Below, in pieces: positions 1 through 8,566 of a DNA stretch of 64,000 nt. A program made the position numbers and the translations under genes. Source of the stretch: Streptomyces sp. NBC_00190 (GTDB taxonomy: Bacteria > Actinomycetota > Actinomycetes > Streptomycetales > Streptomycetaceae); the NCBI RefSeq assembly GCF_036203305.1, contig NZ_CP108131.1, positions 248,001-312,000 of the forward strand. The letters run 5' to 3'. Every line of letters begins with the position of its first letter. Position 1 is the first letter of the stretch. A model generated the notes under the pieces. It saw nothing but the letters and a program-made list of their open reading frames with translations. It searched no databases and was not told the origin of the DNA.

Positions 1-316
1 GAAGGCCGGCCAGGGCTGCCGCCCGCCCGGTCGGCTGTGGGACGGGACCGAGCCATTCGCCGAACAGGACGGTGGCGCCGTCCTGGAGGTGGCCGTCGTC
101 GTGTTCGAGAACGGCGTGGATGAGGCGGCGCAGGGTTTCGGGGACGGGCAGGCCAGCGGCGTGGTGGTGGATGAGGAAGTCGGTCAAGCGGGCCAGGCCG
201 AATTCCTCGTTGCCGGCCCGGCGGGCTTCGGCGATGCCGTCCGTGTAGAACACCAGCCGGTCACTGGGTTCCAGCTGGTCCCCGCAGCCAAGGTCCTGCC
301 CGCGTCGACGCGGCAC
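1..316 (-). pseudogene. SpoIIE/PP2C-type phosphatase, C-terminal piece
   Basis: Reading leftward, the translation contains DQLEPSDRLVFYTDGIAEAR and then FGLARLTDFL, the metal-binding end of RsbU/SpoIIE-type serine phosphatases (the TDG aspartate is the conserved ligand). The frame is closed by a TGA just upstream, near 325, so the catalytic first half and any sensor domain are missing. A GTG near 316 could start a short peptide but has no convincing ribosome site. The piece continues past the left window edge. It is read as a 5'-truncated remnant; the intact relative in this window is at 47849-50008. Confidence 0.6.
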
Positions 317-485
317 CTCACGGCTTGATCGTCATCTCCGCACATCGGGTGACGAGGGACGCAAGAGTCCGCCCGTCGGCGTGCAGTCGGCGCTGTGTGC
401 GGGCGCCGTTCCCGCGTTCGTGGAGGTGCGCTATGGCTTCGCGGACCCGCTCGTCATCGCCGTGGTGGCCGCCGGGCTGAAGCGG

Positions 486-554
486 TATGAGGCCGAGCAC
501 GACTGGCTCACCGCCGTCCGCCTGCCGCCGTATGCGCCCGACCTGAACCCCTCA
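486..554 (+). mobile_element. IS630-family transposase scrap
   Basis: The short stretch reads YEAEHDWLTAVRLPPYAPDLNPS. The PPYAPDLNP block is the signature near the last catalytic acidic residue of IS630/Tc1-type transposases. Flanking residues in the same frame do not continue the family and no terminal inverted repeats were found, so only a fragment is left. It sits beside the truncated SpoIIE piece and may mark the event that broke it. Confidence 0.5.
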
Positions 555-676
555 GCGCCCCGTACCAGTCGGCCGCTGACGACCGCATGATCGGCGGACT
601 GGTATGCCCCGGGGAGTTCGGCAACGGGACCGTGGCGCCATTCCACAGGCGCCCTCGCCGAGGCGCAGGCCCCCGG

Positions 677-832
677 GCCGTACCGACGATCGTCGACGTC
701 TCGGGGGTCGCCTGCGCCGACTCCGGTCTGCTCCGGTTCTTGGAGCTCAGCGGAGCGGCGGGGACCCTACGCATCACGCCGGACGTGGAAGCGGCGCGCC
801 GGGTCTGCGGCCGATGCGCCGCTCCGTGCTGA
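677..832 (+). pseudogene. STAS-domain (anti-sigma antagonist-like) fragment
   Basis: The translation includes VDVSGVACADSGLLRFL, which resembles the STAS core around the phosphorylatable serine (usually D-x-S-G-V-x-x-x-D-S) of RsbV/SpoIIAA-type antagonists, followed by LRITPDVEAARRV. Only about 45 residues match; the N-terminal strands are absent. It overlaps the 3' end of the oxidase-like gene on the other strand, so part of it could be an antisense coincidence. Confidence 0.3.
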
Positions 833-1871
833 TGGCTCCGTGCGCCGTAGTGGGCAGGGGCGTGCGCAGTGCGCTGCGTTCGTGGTCCCAGGCTTCGCGG
901 ATGTGGCTCGCGAGACGGTCTTCGAGCAGGACGGTCGCCGCGCAGCCCAACGCGATGTCCTCTTCGAGGTCCGGTTCGTCGGCGAGGAGGCCGCCGATGA
1001 CTTCGCGGCGTACGACCTGCTCGTGGACGGCGTCGGCCTCGACGTGCTCGGCGTAGAAGTGCTCGGCTGCCGGACCGGCCCCGCAGCGTCGCATGGCCTT
1101 GGCCAGGCGGCGGGAGCCGGGTGACGAGGTGACCTCGACGCATGCGAAGTGACCGACGAGCGCTCCGCGCAGTGCCCGGTACAGCCCGAAGAGGGACATC
1201 AGGTTCACCGTGGCGAGCAGCTGCGCCGGGGCCTGCTCCAGGTAGCGGCCGTAGGCGGGATCCAGGTCGAGGTCGGTCATGAGGTCGGCGAAGAGCTGTG
1301 CGTGGATACGGTCGGCGCGGCCGGCGCCGAACTCGTCGTACTCGATGGCCACCATCGCCGCCTTCGCGCGGCCGGTGAGACGGGGGACGACCCAGAGGTG
1401 CGGGTCGGCCTCCTTGAGGTGGTAAAGGGAGCGCAGGGCGGCGTACTCGCGCAACTGCCAGAGCTCGCCTTCGGTTTCGAGGTGGTGGCTGAGGCTGTCG
1501 GAGAGGTCGACGGGTTCGACAAGCAGGGGGGCGAAGGCGTCCTCGACGTTCCGGGGCGCGTCGGACAGCTCGGTGCGCAGGGCGTGCAGGAAGCGGGCTT
1601 CCATGGCCTGGCGCAGGCGCAGCAAGTCGGGGTCCCATTCTCGTGCGTCATCCACCTCCTCGAAGCCGCGGTAATGCAGTTCGTACAGCAGGTAGAGGGC
1701 GAGCTGGAGGTCGTCCCCCCACGGGTTGGCCTTGAGTACGGCGCCAGGCGCGTATACCGGCGGGGTTCCCGTACGCAGGGCCCGCAGGACGGCGTCGGAG
1801 AGTTCGCCCCGTCCCTGGACGAGACGGGGGCCGGCGGCGGTCGCGGCGCTGGTCGGGCTGGGAGGGGTCAT
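774..1871 (-). CDS. iron-containing redox enzyme family protein (haem-oxygenase-like fold)
   Basis: The 365-residue product has an all-helical pattern with widely spaced acidic residues and histidines (EHFYAEHVEADAVHE near residue 260) typical of the haem-oxygenase-like diiron oxidase/oxygenase superfamily. The early block PWGDDLQLALYLLYELHYRG is characteristic of the actinobacterial subgroup. The substrate is unknown. The ATG at 1871 was chosen because it overlaps the stop of the CDGSH gene (ATGA), implying translational coupling; longer starts run into that gene. It is the last gene of a three-gene operon. A broken relative lies at 53522-53769. Confidence 0.8.
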   Translation of the reverse strand: MTPPSPTSAATAAGPRLVQGRGELSDAVLRALRTGTPPVYAPGAVLKANPWGDDLQLALYLLYELHYRGFEEVDDAREWDPDLLRLRQAMEARFLHALRTELSDAPRNVEDAFAPLLVEPVDLSDSLSHHLETEGELWQLREYAALRSLYHLKEADPHLWVVPRLTGRAKAAMVAIEYDEFGAGRADRIHAQLFADLMTDLDLDPAYGRYLEQAPAQLLATVNLMSLFGLYRALRGALVGHFACVEVTSSPGSRRLAKAMRRCGAGPAAEHFYAEHVEADAVHEQVVRREVIGGLLADEPDLEEDIALGCAATVLLEDRLASHIREAWDHERSALRTPLPTTAHGAISTERRIGRRPGAPLPRPA

Positions 1872-2128
1872 TCGGGGTTCCTGCTCTCGGGCAGTGACGC
1901 GGCTCGTTCGCGGCGACGGTGGCTGGTGTCGCACCACGGGTACGTACGACTGCGGCGGCAGGTGCACACGGCGACCATGAAGCGGTCGGACCGGGCGACC
2001 GTCCCGTCGTCCATGACGATCTCGACCGGGCCCTCCACAAGGACCGGGCCCTCGGGCTCCACGGCCACCCGCCGGGGGTCCGCCGTGACGGCGACCCGGC
2101 ACTGGGTGGGGTCAGGGTTTCTGGGCAC
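1868..2128 (-). CDS. CDGSH iron-sulfur domain protein
   Basis: This protein of about 86 residues carries CTCRRSRTYPWCDTSH, the three-Cys/one-His CDGSH motif that binds a 2Fe-2S cluster. Such proteins act in electron transfer or cluster transfer in the cytosol. The GTG start at 2128 gives the sequence VPRNPDPTQCR and overlaps the end of the upstream methyltransferase by 17 bases; the stop overlaps the next gene start. Placement between a methyltransferase and a haem-oxygenase-like enzyme suggests it supplies electrons or clusters to the latter. That functional link is inference. Confidence 0.85.
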   Translation of the reverse strand: MPRNPDPTQCRVAVTADPRRVAVEPEGPVLVEGPVEIVMDDGTVARSDRFMVAVCTCRRSRTYPWCDTSHRRRERAASLPESRNPE

Positions 2129-2816
2129 GGATGACCACCAGTTCTTCCCGTTCCTCGGCTTCGGCCGCCAGGCCCTGCCGTTCCAGCCAAGATCGTCGCG
2201 ACCGCAGGACAGGGCCCCACGGCACCGATGCCGTCGCCGTGACCTCAGCGGCCAGGCCTGCCCCCACCAGCCGATCGAGGGTTTCGTCGGCACCGCACAT
2301 CCCCGAGTGCACCACGAGCAGGATTCCGCTGGGCCGCAGCAGGGCCGGGGCGTACGCGCAGATCCGGTCTATGACCGCGCGCCCGTCGAGTCCGGCGTCC
2401 CAGGCCCGTTCCGGCCCGCGCGAGGGCAGTCGGTTGTCCGGGGCGGGTACGTACGGGGGGTTCGAGAAGACAACGTCGAACCGCCGTCCCCTGGTGCGTG
2501 CCTCGAAATCCCCGTGCCGGACGCGCAACGGAAGACGGTGCATCCAGGCGTTCAGCCGGGCCGTCGCCACCGCGGGCCAGGACACGTCGACCGCCGTGAC
2601 CTGGGCGCCCCTGATCGCAGCGTGCAGGGCCAGAGCGCCGGTGCCCGTACCGATCTCCAGGACCTCGGTACGGGGCCCGAGGTCCTCATGGGCGAGGGCC
2701 GAGGCGAGCAGCCGGGTGTCCGACTGAGGCTGGTAAACGCCTGGTAGGGCAACCAGGCCGCCGGGCAGCGTGGCCAAGGAGAGAGCAGTACTGGGCACCC
2801 GTACCTCCGATTTCAC
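2112..2816 (-). CDS. HemK2-like class I methyltransferase
   Basis: The 234-residue product has the SAM-binding motif VLEIGTGTGALAL (about residues 51-63) and the catalytic FSNPPYVPAP (about 114-123). The NPPY motif marks N-methyltransferases of the HemK/PrmC type acting on glutamine or adenine nitrogens; the short single-domain form matches HemK2-like proteins. It is the first gene of the leftward operon with the CDGSH and redox genes. An alternative GTG start lies six codons in. The substrate cannot be told from sequence. Confidence 0.8.
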   Translation of the reverse strand: MKSEVRVPSTALSLATLPGGLVALPGVYQPQSDTRLLASALAHEDLGPRTEVLEIGTGTGALALHAAIRGAQVTAVDVSWPAVATARLNAWMHRLPLRVRHGDFEARTRGRRFDVVFSNPPYVPAPDNRLPSRGPERAWDAGLDGRAVIDRICAYAPALLRPSGILLVVHSGMCGADETLDRLVGAGLAAEVTATASVPWGPVLRSRRSWLERQGLAAEAEEREELVVIRAQKP

Positions 2817-3044
2817 CGTGGGTCGCCGAGCGAGTCACAGCGATTGATGAGGTACTGCGCCTGCCCTCCCCCGGGCGCCCCATCCGAAGGAGCGTCGATC
2901 TTCGGAGGATCAGACCAAAAACGCGCCGCCATTCCTCGAAATTTGGACAGCGAACTGAAGCGGGCTTCGGCCCGCAGCCCTGGTTGCGGACGCGGGTTAC
3001 GGCGCGAACGCTGACTTCCGCCACGGCCTGGAAGACCGCGGGCG

Positions 3045-3571
3045 GGCCCTCCAGGTCCTCGCGAATATCGGCACGGAACTGTGCGAGCAGGTCGCCACTG
3101 GACTCGGCCTGCCGGCCCTCGCGGCCACCGAAGCGCTCGCCGCGCCCGTCCCCAGCCCGGCCCACTCCCAGATGGGCGGGGACCTGGCCGACCGACGGAC
3201 GCGTGATCGGCATCATCGCCGACGCGGAGGCTGATGGGCGGCGTAGGCCCCTCCCGGCGCGGCCATCCTGGACGCCGGCATGGTGCCGCTCGTCATCGCC
3301 CCTACCGGCGGTACTCTCGACCCTGACGGCGGCCGATCAACATCCAGCGGACCTACGCCACCGGCCGGTCCGTCGAATTCGACTTCCTGCTCATCGCTGG
3401 TGACCCCCAGCGGGCGACGATGCCTACGGCACCCGCGACGCCAAGGCCGGAACCGCTCGGCCCCATCCCCCTCGCATACCTGCTGGGACGCTGGACCTGG
3501 TCGACGCCGCCCTGCGCATGGTGGAGATCATCATGGCGGTCCGCGTCGTCCCCGCGCCGGAGGCCTTCAGC
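3045..3571 (+). pseudogene. catalase C-terminal domain, frameshifted remnant
   Basis: Three frames together reproduce the C-terminal domain of the intact large catalase at 10392-12629: VLANIGTELCEQVATGLGLP near 3055, WPTDGRVIGIIADAEADG near 3188, MVPLVIAPTGGTLDPDGG near 3280, then a decayed tail. The order matches the catalase tail but at least two frameshifts interrupt it and the haem domain is absent. It lies on the opposite strand to the intact gene. It cannot give a working catalase. Confidence 0.75.
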
Positions 3572-3658
3572 TGAACGAGCTGGCCGGGCCCGCAGTCAGT
3601 GCTTGCCGCTCGGGACGGCACAGGGCTCGCCCGGAGCCTTCTTCTTCGCCGCCTCCCT

Positions 3659-4002
3659 CTACTCGCCGAGTTCAGTGATGCGGTTGCGACCCATAGCCTT
3701 GCGGACGTCGGGGAACCACCCCTTCTCCTCCTCCTCAACGTGGTGGCGGACGTTCTCCATCAATACGCTCATCTTGGCGTCGAACCGCGCACGACCACGT
3801 CCAGGTCCTTGAGCTCAGAAAGCGTCCACAGCACGAAGTGGTGCTCCTCGATGCTCTTAGGACGTGGCCCTTGGTGTCGGGCGCCGTCCCGGGTGGCCGG
3901 ACAGAAAATCTTCTCCTCGAACCAGGTGTGCGTGGTCAGTTCGGCGATACCGTGTCGGCGATCTTCCGCTTCTCCGTGTCCACCAACGCCTCCAGACTTC
4001 GC
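3659..4002 (-). pseudogene. hemerythrin-domain protein, frameshifted remnant
   Basis: The reverse strand contains IAELTTHTWFEEKIF, SIEEHHFVLWTLSELKDLD and a tail ending AMGRNRITELGE followed by TAG. All align with the intact hemerythrin at 7380-7856, including the metal-ligand positions H-x-W-x-E-E and EEHH. The frame changes near 3950 and again after SELKDLD, and the first helix is missing. It is a decayed second copy. Confidence 0.75.
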
Positions 4003-4196
4003 AGCGCCGGGCGGCGCGGCCGACCACCCCACGCCCGTGCACCCGGCCCACGCTCGGATCGCTCGTCCGAAACAAGGGATCGGCCAAGATGGCGACACGC
4101 CTACGCCGTCCGCTGGGGGTACGCCGCGCATGCACACCGTCCGATATAAACCCGTTGGCATCTGGTATGTCGGTGGATCTCGGGTAGGAGCCGCGC

Positions 4197-4424
4197 ATGA
4201 CTGCTATCGAAACACTCGCGGCCGAAGGCCAGGCCTCCCTCTTCCTCATGTTTGCCGGAGTGGTCCTGGTCGTCCTTTTGATCGGGGCATTTTGGTATGG
4301 GAGCCGACGCAGGCGCCGGGAGGCACCGTCGGCCGAGCAGAATCCTGTCGCACAGCGCCGCGAGGACTCCTGGCAGACCCCGGAAGAGCATGCGCGCGAT
4401 AAAAAGGACCAGGAGTATCCCTGA
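4197..4424 (+). CDS. small membrane protein, DUF6479 type
   Basis: The 75-residue product has a hydrophobic span at about residues 13-35 (LFLMFAGVVLVVLLIGAFWY), followed by a positively charged RRRRR patch and a hydrophilic tail. This layout fits the Streptomyces DUF6479 family of single-span proteins of unknown role, with the tail predicted inside. A ribosome site (GGAGCC) lies upstream. It stands alone between remnants, and nothing nearby indicates its job. Confidence 0.65.
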   Translation: MTAIETLAAEGQASLFLMFAGVVLVVLLIGAFWYGSRRRRREAPSAEQNPVAQRREDSWQTPEEHARDKKDQEYP

Positions 4425-4555
4425 CCGTGAACGGGACGGGCCGGACCGACTGGTCAGACGACTCGGAACGGCCAAAAGAAAATTAGGGCCCCACCTCGTT
4501 CCCTCGCGAGAGGCAATGGGTTCACCGGGGGCAGATCGACTGAAGCGTCAGCCTC

Positions 4556-4687
4556 CTATGCGGCAGCGCTCCCAAGATCAGATGGGACCGCGTCGCCGAA
4601 CTTGAAGTCCGCGGTCCCGGTCAACTGGTGGAACCCGCAGAGGTGACCACGTGCCCGCTCCGTGGTTTCCAGCACCTCCGAAAGCGC
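4556..4687 (-). pseudogene. possible remnant of an unidentified coding sequence
   Basis: The last 43 codons of the reverse reading frame (ALSEVLETTERARGHLCGFHQ and on to a TAA-free end near 4556) have protein-like composition, but the upstream part of the same frame does not. No family is assigned. The rest of 4425-4986 shows no gene, hairpin or repeat I can support. Confidence 0.25.
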
Positions 4688-4986
4688 ACCAGAGCGCGCA
4701 CCGTCTTCTGGTCGACGCCGTCCGGAACCTGGTGTGCCGGATCCATCTCGTGACTGCTGTCCACGGAGGATGTTCTGCCCGAAGGACGCTTCCCCGGTTG
4801 GCCGATTGGGCCAAGCAGCGTAAAGACGGTCTCCCCAGGCGCATCGGCCCCGACGTGGCTCCGTCGAAGCGCCTTCGCGGAATACAGGCAAGTTCTCCTG
4901 CCCAGCCACCAGGATAAGAAACAAATAAGAATCGAATGCATATCCTGGGTGCGGTCGGGCACACGGCGCTTCGGAGGTTGACAACT

Positions 4987-5148
4987 ATGGTTCCCCTGCT
5001 TCTCGTTCTCCTGCTGGCCCTGATCCTCTTCGGCGCGGGTTTCGCGGTGAAGATTCTCTGGTGGGTGGCCATCGCAGTCCTGATCCTGTGGCTGATCGGT
5101 TTCGTCGCCCGCCCCAAGGGCGGTAGTGGCCGCTGGTATCGCTGGTAG
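4987..5148 (+). CDS. small hydrophobic membrane protein
   Basis: The 53-residue product consists of two closely spaced hydrophobic spans (PLLLVLLLALILFGAGFAV, then WWVAIAVLILWLIGFV) and a short basic end RPKGGSGRWYRW. It matches proteins annotated simply as hydrophobic protein in Streptomyces. The ATG at 4987 follows a clear GGAGG site nine bases upstream, so it is preferred to the longer frame starting at 4936. A strong hairpin follows 30 bases after the stop. Confidence 0.7.
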   Translation: MVPLLLVLLLALILFGAGFAVKILWWVAIAVLILWLIGFVARPKGGSGRWYRW

Positions 5149-5177
5149 CGGTACGACAAAGCGCAGTTCTGACACCG

Positions 5178-5230
5178 CATGGCGGTGGCCGGGTCACCCC
5201 TTTCTGGGGGGTGACCCGGCCACCGCCATG
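5178..5230. terminator. strong hairpin after the hydrophobic-protein gene
   Basis: Arms at 5178-5200 and 5208-5230 are perfectly complementary over 23 bases and enclose a seven-base loop. No U-run follows, which is usual for actinomycete terminators. It sits just after the gene at 4987-5148. Confidence 0.8.
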
Positions 5231-5520
5231 TCGTTGTCGGCAGGTTCTCGCGAACACGGAGCTAATAAAGGGGGATACCGGGGGCATCCGGAGGGTAGCC
5301 GGGACGGTCGCTGTGACGCAGCAGGGAACCTGCTCATTTCCAATGATCGACGGCCGCCCCGGTCCCGCATTCGATCCGGGTGCGTGAAGTCGTAAAGGCG
5401 GGGCAGGTGAAGTCCAGGCGGAACGCCGCACAACCGCCGAGCACGACATACGGAACAAGGAGGATCGGTGGAGAATTCGCTCTCCCGCCGTCCCCCGTCG
5501 ACCGGAGGAGTTGTTTTCGC

Positions 5521-5889
5521 GTGACTGAGCATGTGTGGAGTTACCAGCCGACCTCGGGCCACCTGGCCGGTACCGATCTGACCGGCTACAAGGTCGAGGC
5601 GACCGACGGCAGCATCGGCAAGGTCGACAAGCACTCCGACGAGGTCGGTGACGCATACCTGGTCGTCGACACCGGCGTATGGATCTTCGGCACGGAGGTC
5701 CTGCTCCCGGCGAGCACCGTAGTCCGGATCGACCCGGAGGAAAAGAAGGTCTTCGTCGACCGCACCAAGGAACAGATCAAGAACGCCCCCGAGTTCCACC
5801 GCGACAAGCACCTCGGCGACGCCGGGTACCGGGAGGAGCTGGGCACGTACTACGGCACCGGCGCCCCCTTCGGCGGTCGTCCCGCCTGA
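5521..5889 (+). CDS. PRC-barrel domain protein
   Basis: The 122-residue product has the PRC-barrel pattern: LTGYKVEATDGSIGKVD (about 20-36), AYLVVDTGVWIFGTEVLLPA (about 46-65), and a C-terminal region with VDRTKEQIKNAPEF. PRC-barrel proteins in actinobacteria are cytosolic or RNA/envelope-associated scaffolds; no enzyme role is implied. The GTG start follows GGAGGAG at a good distance. A perfect hairpin separates it from the convergent ATP-grasp gene. Confidence 0.8.
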   Translation: MTEHVWSYQPTSGHLAGTDLTGYKVEATDGSIGKVDKHSDEVGDAYLVVDTGVWIFGTEVLLPASTVVRIDPEEKKVFVDRTKEQIKNAPEFHRDKHLGDAGYREELGTYYGTGAPFGGRPA

Positions 5890-5904
5890 TCGCGTTCCCG
5901 CACG

Positions 5905-5950
5905 ACGACGCCGGTCCCCACGCCCAGGAAGGTGTGGGGACCGGCGTCGT
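5905..5950. terminator. bidirectional hairpin terminator
   Basis: Perfect 17-base arms at 5905-5921 and 5934-5950 lie between the convergent PRC-barrel and ATP-grasp genes. The placement suits termination from both sides. Confidence 0.85.
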
Positions 5951-5955
5951 GGGGG

Positions 5956-7236
5956 TCACCCGCCCTCGAATTCGAGGACCTCGGCCAATGCGGCTTCCTG
6001 CTCCTCCACGTCGCCAGCGCTCCTGGCGATCACCGCGTACCGCCAGGAGCGGCCGTCGGGCGGCGCGTCCGCGTAAAGAACTACGCCCTCGCCGCGCTCC
6101 GGGTCGAACGCGAGGCGGGATGCGCGCAGCCGGACGAGGGCTCCTTCGAAGTCCATGGGGCTCTGCGTCCAGCCCTTCGACACCGACCATGCCGGGTGCG
6201 GCCCGGCCGATCCCGCAGTCAGCCGGGTGACCATGGTGTGGGGGGTGGTGGTGGCCGTACGACGGATGTTGCTCTCACTCGCGTACGCGACGCCGTCCGC
6301 GTCGACGAGCCCGTCAAGCCCGAAGGGCCCGGCGTAGCCATGGTCGGCCAGATGCCGGCCCAGCGCCGTCCCCCACTCCTCCAACTCGCCGGCCACGTGC
6401 GCGCAGGACGGCGGCAGTGGAGAGGCGTATCCCGTGAAGGAGCCCTGAACCGTGCGCATCGCACCGCTGAAGAGCGCGCGTGTCCCGGAGGCGGTCACCT
6501 CCAGCTGGATACTGACGGACTCGGCCACGTCAAGGCACTCCTCCACCACCCACATGCCGTCGGGCCCACCGACCGTATCGAGCGCCAGGCTCGCGCCACC
6601 CCTCAGGTCGTCGCGGGACACGAAGCGCATCCCGTGCCCACCCGCCGAACGATCGGGCTTCACCACGACACGCTCGTGGTCCCGCAGCAGCTCGCGCGCC
6701 CCACCTTCGGCCTCCGGGCGCCGGCACGTCCGCCCCGCAGGCAGCCGCATGCCCAGTCGTCCGGCCGTCTCGCGGAACCCGGTCTTCGTGTTGAGCAGCA
6801 TGGTCATCTTCAGAGCGGCCTCGGCGGCCTCAACGGTGGGGTACGGGTGCACCGCGATGCCGACGTCCCGGGCGAACGCGATCGCCGACGCGTCCAACGC
6901 CGTCGGCAGCAGCGCCGCACCCCGGTCACCGGCCATAGCCCTGACCTGCTCGACGAGTCCGGCCTCGCGCACCGCCCGAGCCAGCGGGACGGCGCCGGCG
7001 GGTGGTACCTCGATGACCGCCACCGATTCCGGGGGCACCCCGGTCAGGTCGTACACGTACCGCAAGAACGCCCGGCTCAGCGGCACGGGAGTGACGAACA
7101 CGTCCCCAGGCCCAAGCAGCCACGCCTTCCGCGGTGCCTGCTGGGCCCACTGCGTCAGGATCTCCCCCTCGTCGAGATCCACTGCCAAGTCCGAGAGGAA
7201 GTTCGCGAACACAACGATTGGGCCCGTCTCAGTCAC
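5956..7236 (-). CDS. ATP-grasp domain protein
   Basis: The 426-residue product contains ERVVVKPDRSAGGHGMRFV (about residues 190-210), the ATP-grasp lysine and glycine-rich segment, then WVVEECLDVAESVSIQLEV and a region ending in SNIRRTATTTPHTMV, which should hold metal ligands. ATP-grasp enzymes make carboxylate-amine bonds; this actinobacterial subgroup has no known substrate. The GTG start at 7236 follows AGAGGAG. It is downstream of hemerythrin and a CBM48 protein on the same strand. A decayed paralogue lies at 15890-16872 and allows residue-by-residue comparison. Confidence 0.75.
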   Translation of the reverse strand: MTETGPIVVFANFLSDLAVDLDEGEILTQWAQQAPRKAWLLGPGDVFVTPVPLSRAFLRYVYDLTGVPPESVAVIEVPPAGAVPLARAVREAGLVEQVRAMAGDRGAALLPTALDASAIAFARDVGIAVHPYPTVEAAEAALKMTMLLNTKTGFRETAGRLGMRLPAGRTCRRPEAEGGARELLRDHERVVVKPDRSAGGHGMRFVSRDDLRGGASLALDTVGGPDGMWVVEECLDVAESVSIQLEVTASGTRALFSGAMRTVQGSFTGYASPLPPSCAHVAGELEEWGTALGRHLADHGYAGPFGLDGLVDADGVAYASESNIRRTATTTPHTMVTRLTAGSAGPHPAWSVSKGWTQSPMDFEGALVRLRASRLAFDPERGEGVVLYADAPPDGRSWRYAVIARSAGDVEEQEAALAEVLEFEGG

Positions 7237-7379
7237 CGCTCTGCTCCTCTGGTCGCCGCACGGCCGTCTACGGTCAGCGTGGGATCCCAGGAACCGACGA
7301 GCACACCGCCCCGGCCGGAGTCCCCCACGAAACGTCGCCACCTGGAACGTGGCGGTCCGGCTGCCCGGGAGCGGCCGAG

Positions 7380-7856
7380 TCACTTCGAGTCGGCGCTGGG
7401 AACGGCCAGCGGGTCCCGCGGCGCGCCGTCCTTCCCGGCCTCGAGCTGCTCGCCGAGCTCGACGAGCCGGTTACGTCCCATCGCCTTGCGTACCTCGGGG
7501 AACCAGTCTTGTTCCTCTTCCTCGACATGGTGGCGGACCTGTTCCATCAGCACGCTCATCTTGGCTTTGAACCGCTCGTCGGCCGGATCCATGTCCTTGA
7601 GCTCGGAGAGCATCCACACCACCGCGTGATGCTCCTCGATGCTCTCCAAAATGTGATCGGTGGTGTCGGGGGCAGCCTCGCGCGCGGCGGGGTAGAAGTA
7701 CTGCTCCTCGATCCACGCGTGGGCCGTCAGCTCTTCGATCACCTGGTCAACCAGCTCGCGGCGCTCGGAGACGTCGTCGTCGGAGGTCTTCTCGAAACGC
7801 TTGAACAACTTCTCGACTGTCTTGTGGTCCTCGCGCAGCAGCACGATCGCATCCAC
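7380..7856 (-). CDS. hemerythrin domain protein
   Basis: The 158-residue four-helix protein shows the expected diiron ligand pattern: REDHKTVEKLF near residue 8, HAWIEEQYFYP near 45, SIEEHHAVVWML near 72, and VRHHVEEEEQDWFP near 108. Such single-domain proteins bind oxygen or nitric oxide or store iron. It starts 14 bases after the CBM48 gene, so the two are probably co-transcribed. The disrupted copy at 3659-4002 and a more distant one at 43062-43622 are related. Confidence 0.9.
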   Translation of the reverse strand: MDAIVLLREDHKTVEKLFKRFEKTSDDDVSERRELVDQVIEELTAHAWIEEQYFYPAAREAAPDTTDHILESIEEHHAVVWMLSELKDMDPADERFKAKMSVLMEQVRHHVEEEEQDWFPEVRKAMGRNRLVELGEQLEAGKDGAPRDPLAVPSADSK

Positions 7857-7870
7857 GGCAAGGCTCCCTG

Positions 7871-8146
7871 TCAGGTGTGGAGGCGGCTGTTGGCACCGTC
7901 ATGGCCGTCGGCGTGCTCGTCGTTGAACCAGTAGTCGCCGGCAGCCAGGTAACGGAAGGAGTGATGGCGGTGGGCGGGCAGAGCGACTGTGACGGCCCGG
8001 GTTCCGTTACCCCTCGGCTGCAACGGGTGAGCAGCGGGATTCCAGTGATTGAAGTCCCCCACCACGCTCACCGGCCCCTCGGGCGTGTCCTCGGGGAGGA
8101 TGAAGGTGACCTGCGTACGGCCCTTGAGCTGCTTGCGTTCGAGCAC
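7871..8146 (-). CDS. isoamylase early-set (CBM48-like) domain protein
   Basis: The 91-residue protein has the glycogen-binding Ig-like fold pattern: VTFILPEDTPEGPVSVVGDF, then NHWNPAAHPLQPRGNGTRAV, then HSFRYLAAGDYWFNDEHADG. It lacks any catalytic domain, so it probably binds an alpha-glucan or serves as a regulatory module, as AMPK-beta-like domains do. The GTG start at 8146 gives VLERKQLKGRTQ, the same length as the second copy at 30487-30762, and is preferred to the longer frame. It heads a run with hemerythrin. Confidence 0.8.
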   Translation of the reverse strand: MLERKQLKGRTQVTFILPEDTPEGPVSVVGDFNHWNPAAHPLQPRGNGTRAVTVALPAHRHHSFRYLAAGDYWFNDEHADGHDGANSRLHT

Positions 8147-8273
8147 CTGGAACTCCCAATAGTCATACGGGACAGAGGAGCGCACTTTCGCACAGGCCCT
8201 CCCGACCCGGACCCGTACACGCCGCCGATGGCGGGACGACCACCCACCCGGCCGGACGCCCGCCCACGCTGCT

Positions 8274-8566
8274 AGGGCCGCCTGTCGTCAAAGTGATCTT
8301 GCGTTGTGGATCATTGTCGGGTGATGCGTCGCCATGAGCTGTCGGACGCTGAATGGGCACTCGTGCAGCCGTTGCTGCCTCAGCCTGTGCTGGGGCGGCC
8401 GCGGCTGGACGACCGGACGGTCCTGAACGGGATCGTGTGGAAGTTCCGGACCGGGGGCGCCTGGCGGGCCGACCGGTACGGCTCGTGGGCCAGCCTCCAC
8501 ACCCGATTCCGCAGGTGGGCGGCGGACGGAACCTTCGAGCGGATGCTCCAGGCCGCGCAGGCGCAA
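8274..8566 (+). mobile_element. IS5-family transposase, N-terminal remnant
   Basis: Starting at ATG 8324 the translation reads MRRHELSDAEWALVQPLLP and VWKFRTGGAWRADRY, the DUF4096-like head of IS5-family transposases, and stops matching after FERMLQAAQAQ. About 80 of roughly 270 residues remain; the catalytic part is lost. The right edge abuts a truncated DUF3618 gene, so an insertion with later deletion is the simplest explanation. Confidence 0.75.

Noticed and set aside
5932..7629. A long plus-strand frame opposite the ATP-grasp gene
   Set aside because: The content is Pro/Arg/His-rich with no motif; the minus-strand product has a paralogue and ATP-grasp motifs.
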